DNA of 64,000 nt, taken from assembly GCA_902595425.1 (NCBI GenBank), contig CACJPV010000003.1:69227-133226 (forward strand), written 5' to 3'. Source of the stretch: an uncultured Alphaproteobacteria bacterium (GTDB taxonomy: Bacteria > Pseudomonadota > Alphaproteobacteria > HIMB59 > GCA-002718135). Below the pieces are notes generated by a model. That model was not told the DNA's origin, searched no databases, and was given only the letters and a program-made list of their open reading frames with translations. Positions 63,495 through 64,000 of this stretch are shown piece by piece. The position numbers and the translations under genes were made by a program. How positions within the stretch are numbered: position 1 is the stretch's first letter; each line of letters opens with the position of its first letter.

Positions 63495-64000
63495 TTATCT
63501 AAACTTCAATTCAATTGTTTCATCAGCAACAGCGTATCCTTCTACTTTAATAAAAACGCTGTCACCTTCAATTTTATAATATTTAATCTTACCAGGCCAA
63601 ACAGTTCCTGTTAGTGCAAAGTCTTTTACTGCTAAATTTTCCCCATCATAATTAAAAATATAATAATTAGCAGTATTCATACAAGAAGAGCCACAACTGA
63701 TATTGTAAAATACATAAACAAGGTAGTTATTATCATTTAACTTTACTATTGGATTATAAGTTAAGTACTCCGACCATAAATCTTCCCCGCGATATTTATT
63801 AAAAGGTTGATTGGATATAATATTATTATGTTTGGAATAAAATGAGCTTAGATTTATAATTTCATCGAAACTACTGTGCAAATCTTCTTCATAGGTATAG
63901 ATAAAACGTGGTTCTAATTGTTCATGTATATAATAAAAAACATAAGGATGAATTCTTTTACCATTAAAAGACATCATATCTATGTTGGCTCCATAATCAG
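63495..64000 (-). CDS. unrecognised protein of the island operon (partial, N-terminus beyond the right edge)
   Basis: Not recognised. The frame is open through base 64000 (the codons before the ATG at 63977 read DYGANID), so the N-terminus probably lies outside. The visible part is rich in Tyr, Asn, Phe and Asp with alternating beta-like pattern (NNYLVYVFYNISCGSSCMNTANYYIFNYDGE), a close Cys pair, and ends ADETIELKFR. No TM helix is visible. It could be a secreted beta-rich protein. It is the upstream partner of the 32-aa gene. Confidence 0.6.
   Translation of the reverse strand, partial: DYGANIDMMSFNGKRIHPYVFYYIHEQLEPRFIYTYEEDLHSSFDEIINLSSFYSKHNNIISNQPFNKYRGEDLWSEYLTYNPIVKLNDNNYLVYVFYNISCGSSCMNTANYYIFNYDGENLAVKDFALTGTVWPGKIKYYKIEGDSVFIKVEGYAVADETIELKFR

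Larger units (their letters stand above)
61516..64000. mobile_element. accessory island inserted at tRNA-Gly (right end beyond the window)
   Basis: It opens with fragment C and its own GTCACA repeat pair, then carries only unrecognised or weakly recognised minus-strand genes arranged as one operon. A displaced tRNA 3' fragment on the low-coordinate side of a minus-strand tRNA predicts the intact tRNA-Gly, and perhaps the integrase, to the right of 64000. The island call is inference from this geometry. Confidence 0.55.

Noticed and set aside
1..64000. CRISPR array, rRNA operon or transposase
   Set aside because: No regularly spaced repeat array, rRNA signature or transposase-like protein was seen; the only tandem repeats are in rpsP/rplS and the Lys-rich gene.

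Overview
The window is a very AT-rich, densely packed stretch of an alphaproteobacterial chromosome. The assignment rests on lineage-typical genes and gene orders: GcrA, a CarD/FdxA/RpoH block beside a SUV3-like helicase, an ECF sigma factor with a ChrR-type partner, a Mic60-like/HemY pair divergent from tsaD, rsmB-heparinase-purH, dapF-mtaB-ftsY-yciB and a complete ccmABCDEFGH set. Tiny intergenic gaps, many 1-8 nt overlaps and frequent TTG/GTG starts suggest a streamlined, probably free-living marine lineage (SAR11-like or a similar small-genome group). That lineage guess is inference; no rRNA gene or intact tRNA gene was seen.

Layout. 1-7383 (minus) is one operon-like run: ffh, rpsP, rimM, trmD, rplS, leuC, leuD, leuB, asd (cut by the left edge). 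7579-11111 (plus) holds dapF, mtaB, ftsY and yciB, converging on pgk. 12395-18162 holds gcrA behind a palindrome, an MFS transporter, a sulfotransferase, an SDR, panB, carbonic anhydrase and dusA. 18159-26955 (minus) runs acnA, SUV3-like helicase, a TerB-domain gene, fdxA, carD, a catalytically degenerate metallophosphatase, rpoH and a PagL-like lipid A deacylase. 27303-32928 holds a Lys/Ala/Pro-repeat DNA-binding-like small protein and the cytochrome c maturation genes. 33016-43064 holds an orphan amino-acid binding protein, yggT, folD, a GT9-like enzyme, argG, an IalB-like protein, ECF sigma plus ChrR-like protein, asparaginase, a DUF3429-like protein, a fructosamine-kinase-like protein, an aldo/keto reductase and a BI-1 protein. 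43131-60856 mixes surface-sugar genes (two TPR-glycosyltransferase paralogues, GT8-like and GT9-like enzymes, a heparinase-like protein) with housekeeping genes (mic60/hemY, tsaD, EVE, acsA, tdk, rsmB, purH).

From about 60.9 kb the character changes. Two 52-bp copies of the 3' two-thirds of a tRNA-Gly(GCC) gene, plus a third copy of its anticodon-arm core, lie within 650 bp. Each is followed about 60-70 bp later by a pair of hexamer direct repeats with an 11-bp period. One pair of fragments brackets a 479-bp unit carrying a single 62-codon gene. The last fragment opens an accessory island that runs off the right edge and carries an operon of unknown proteins ending in a PLD-like membrane protein. 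The geometry predicts that the intact tRNA-Gly lies beyond position 64000. This stacked attachment-site array and its cargo are the best candidates for an undescribed system here.
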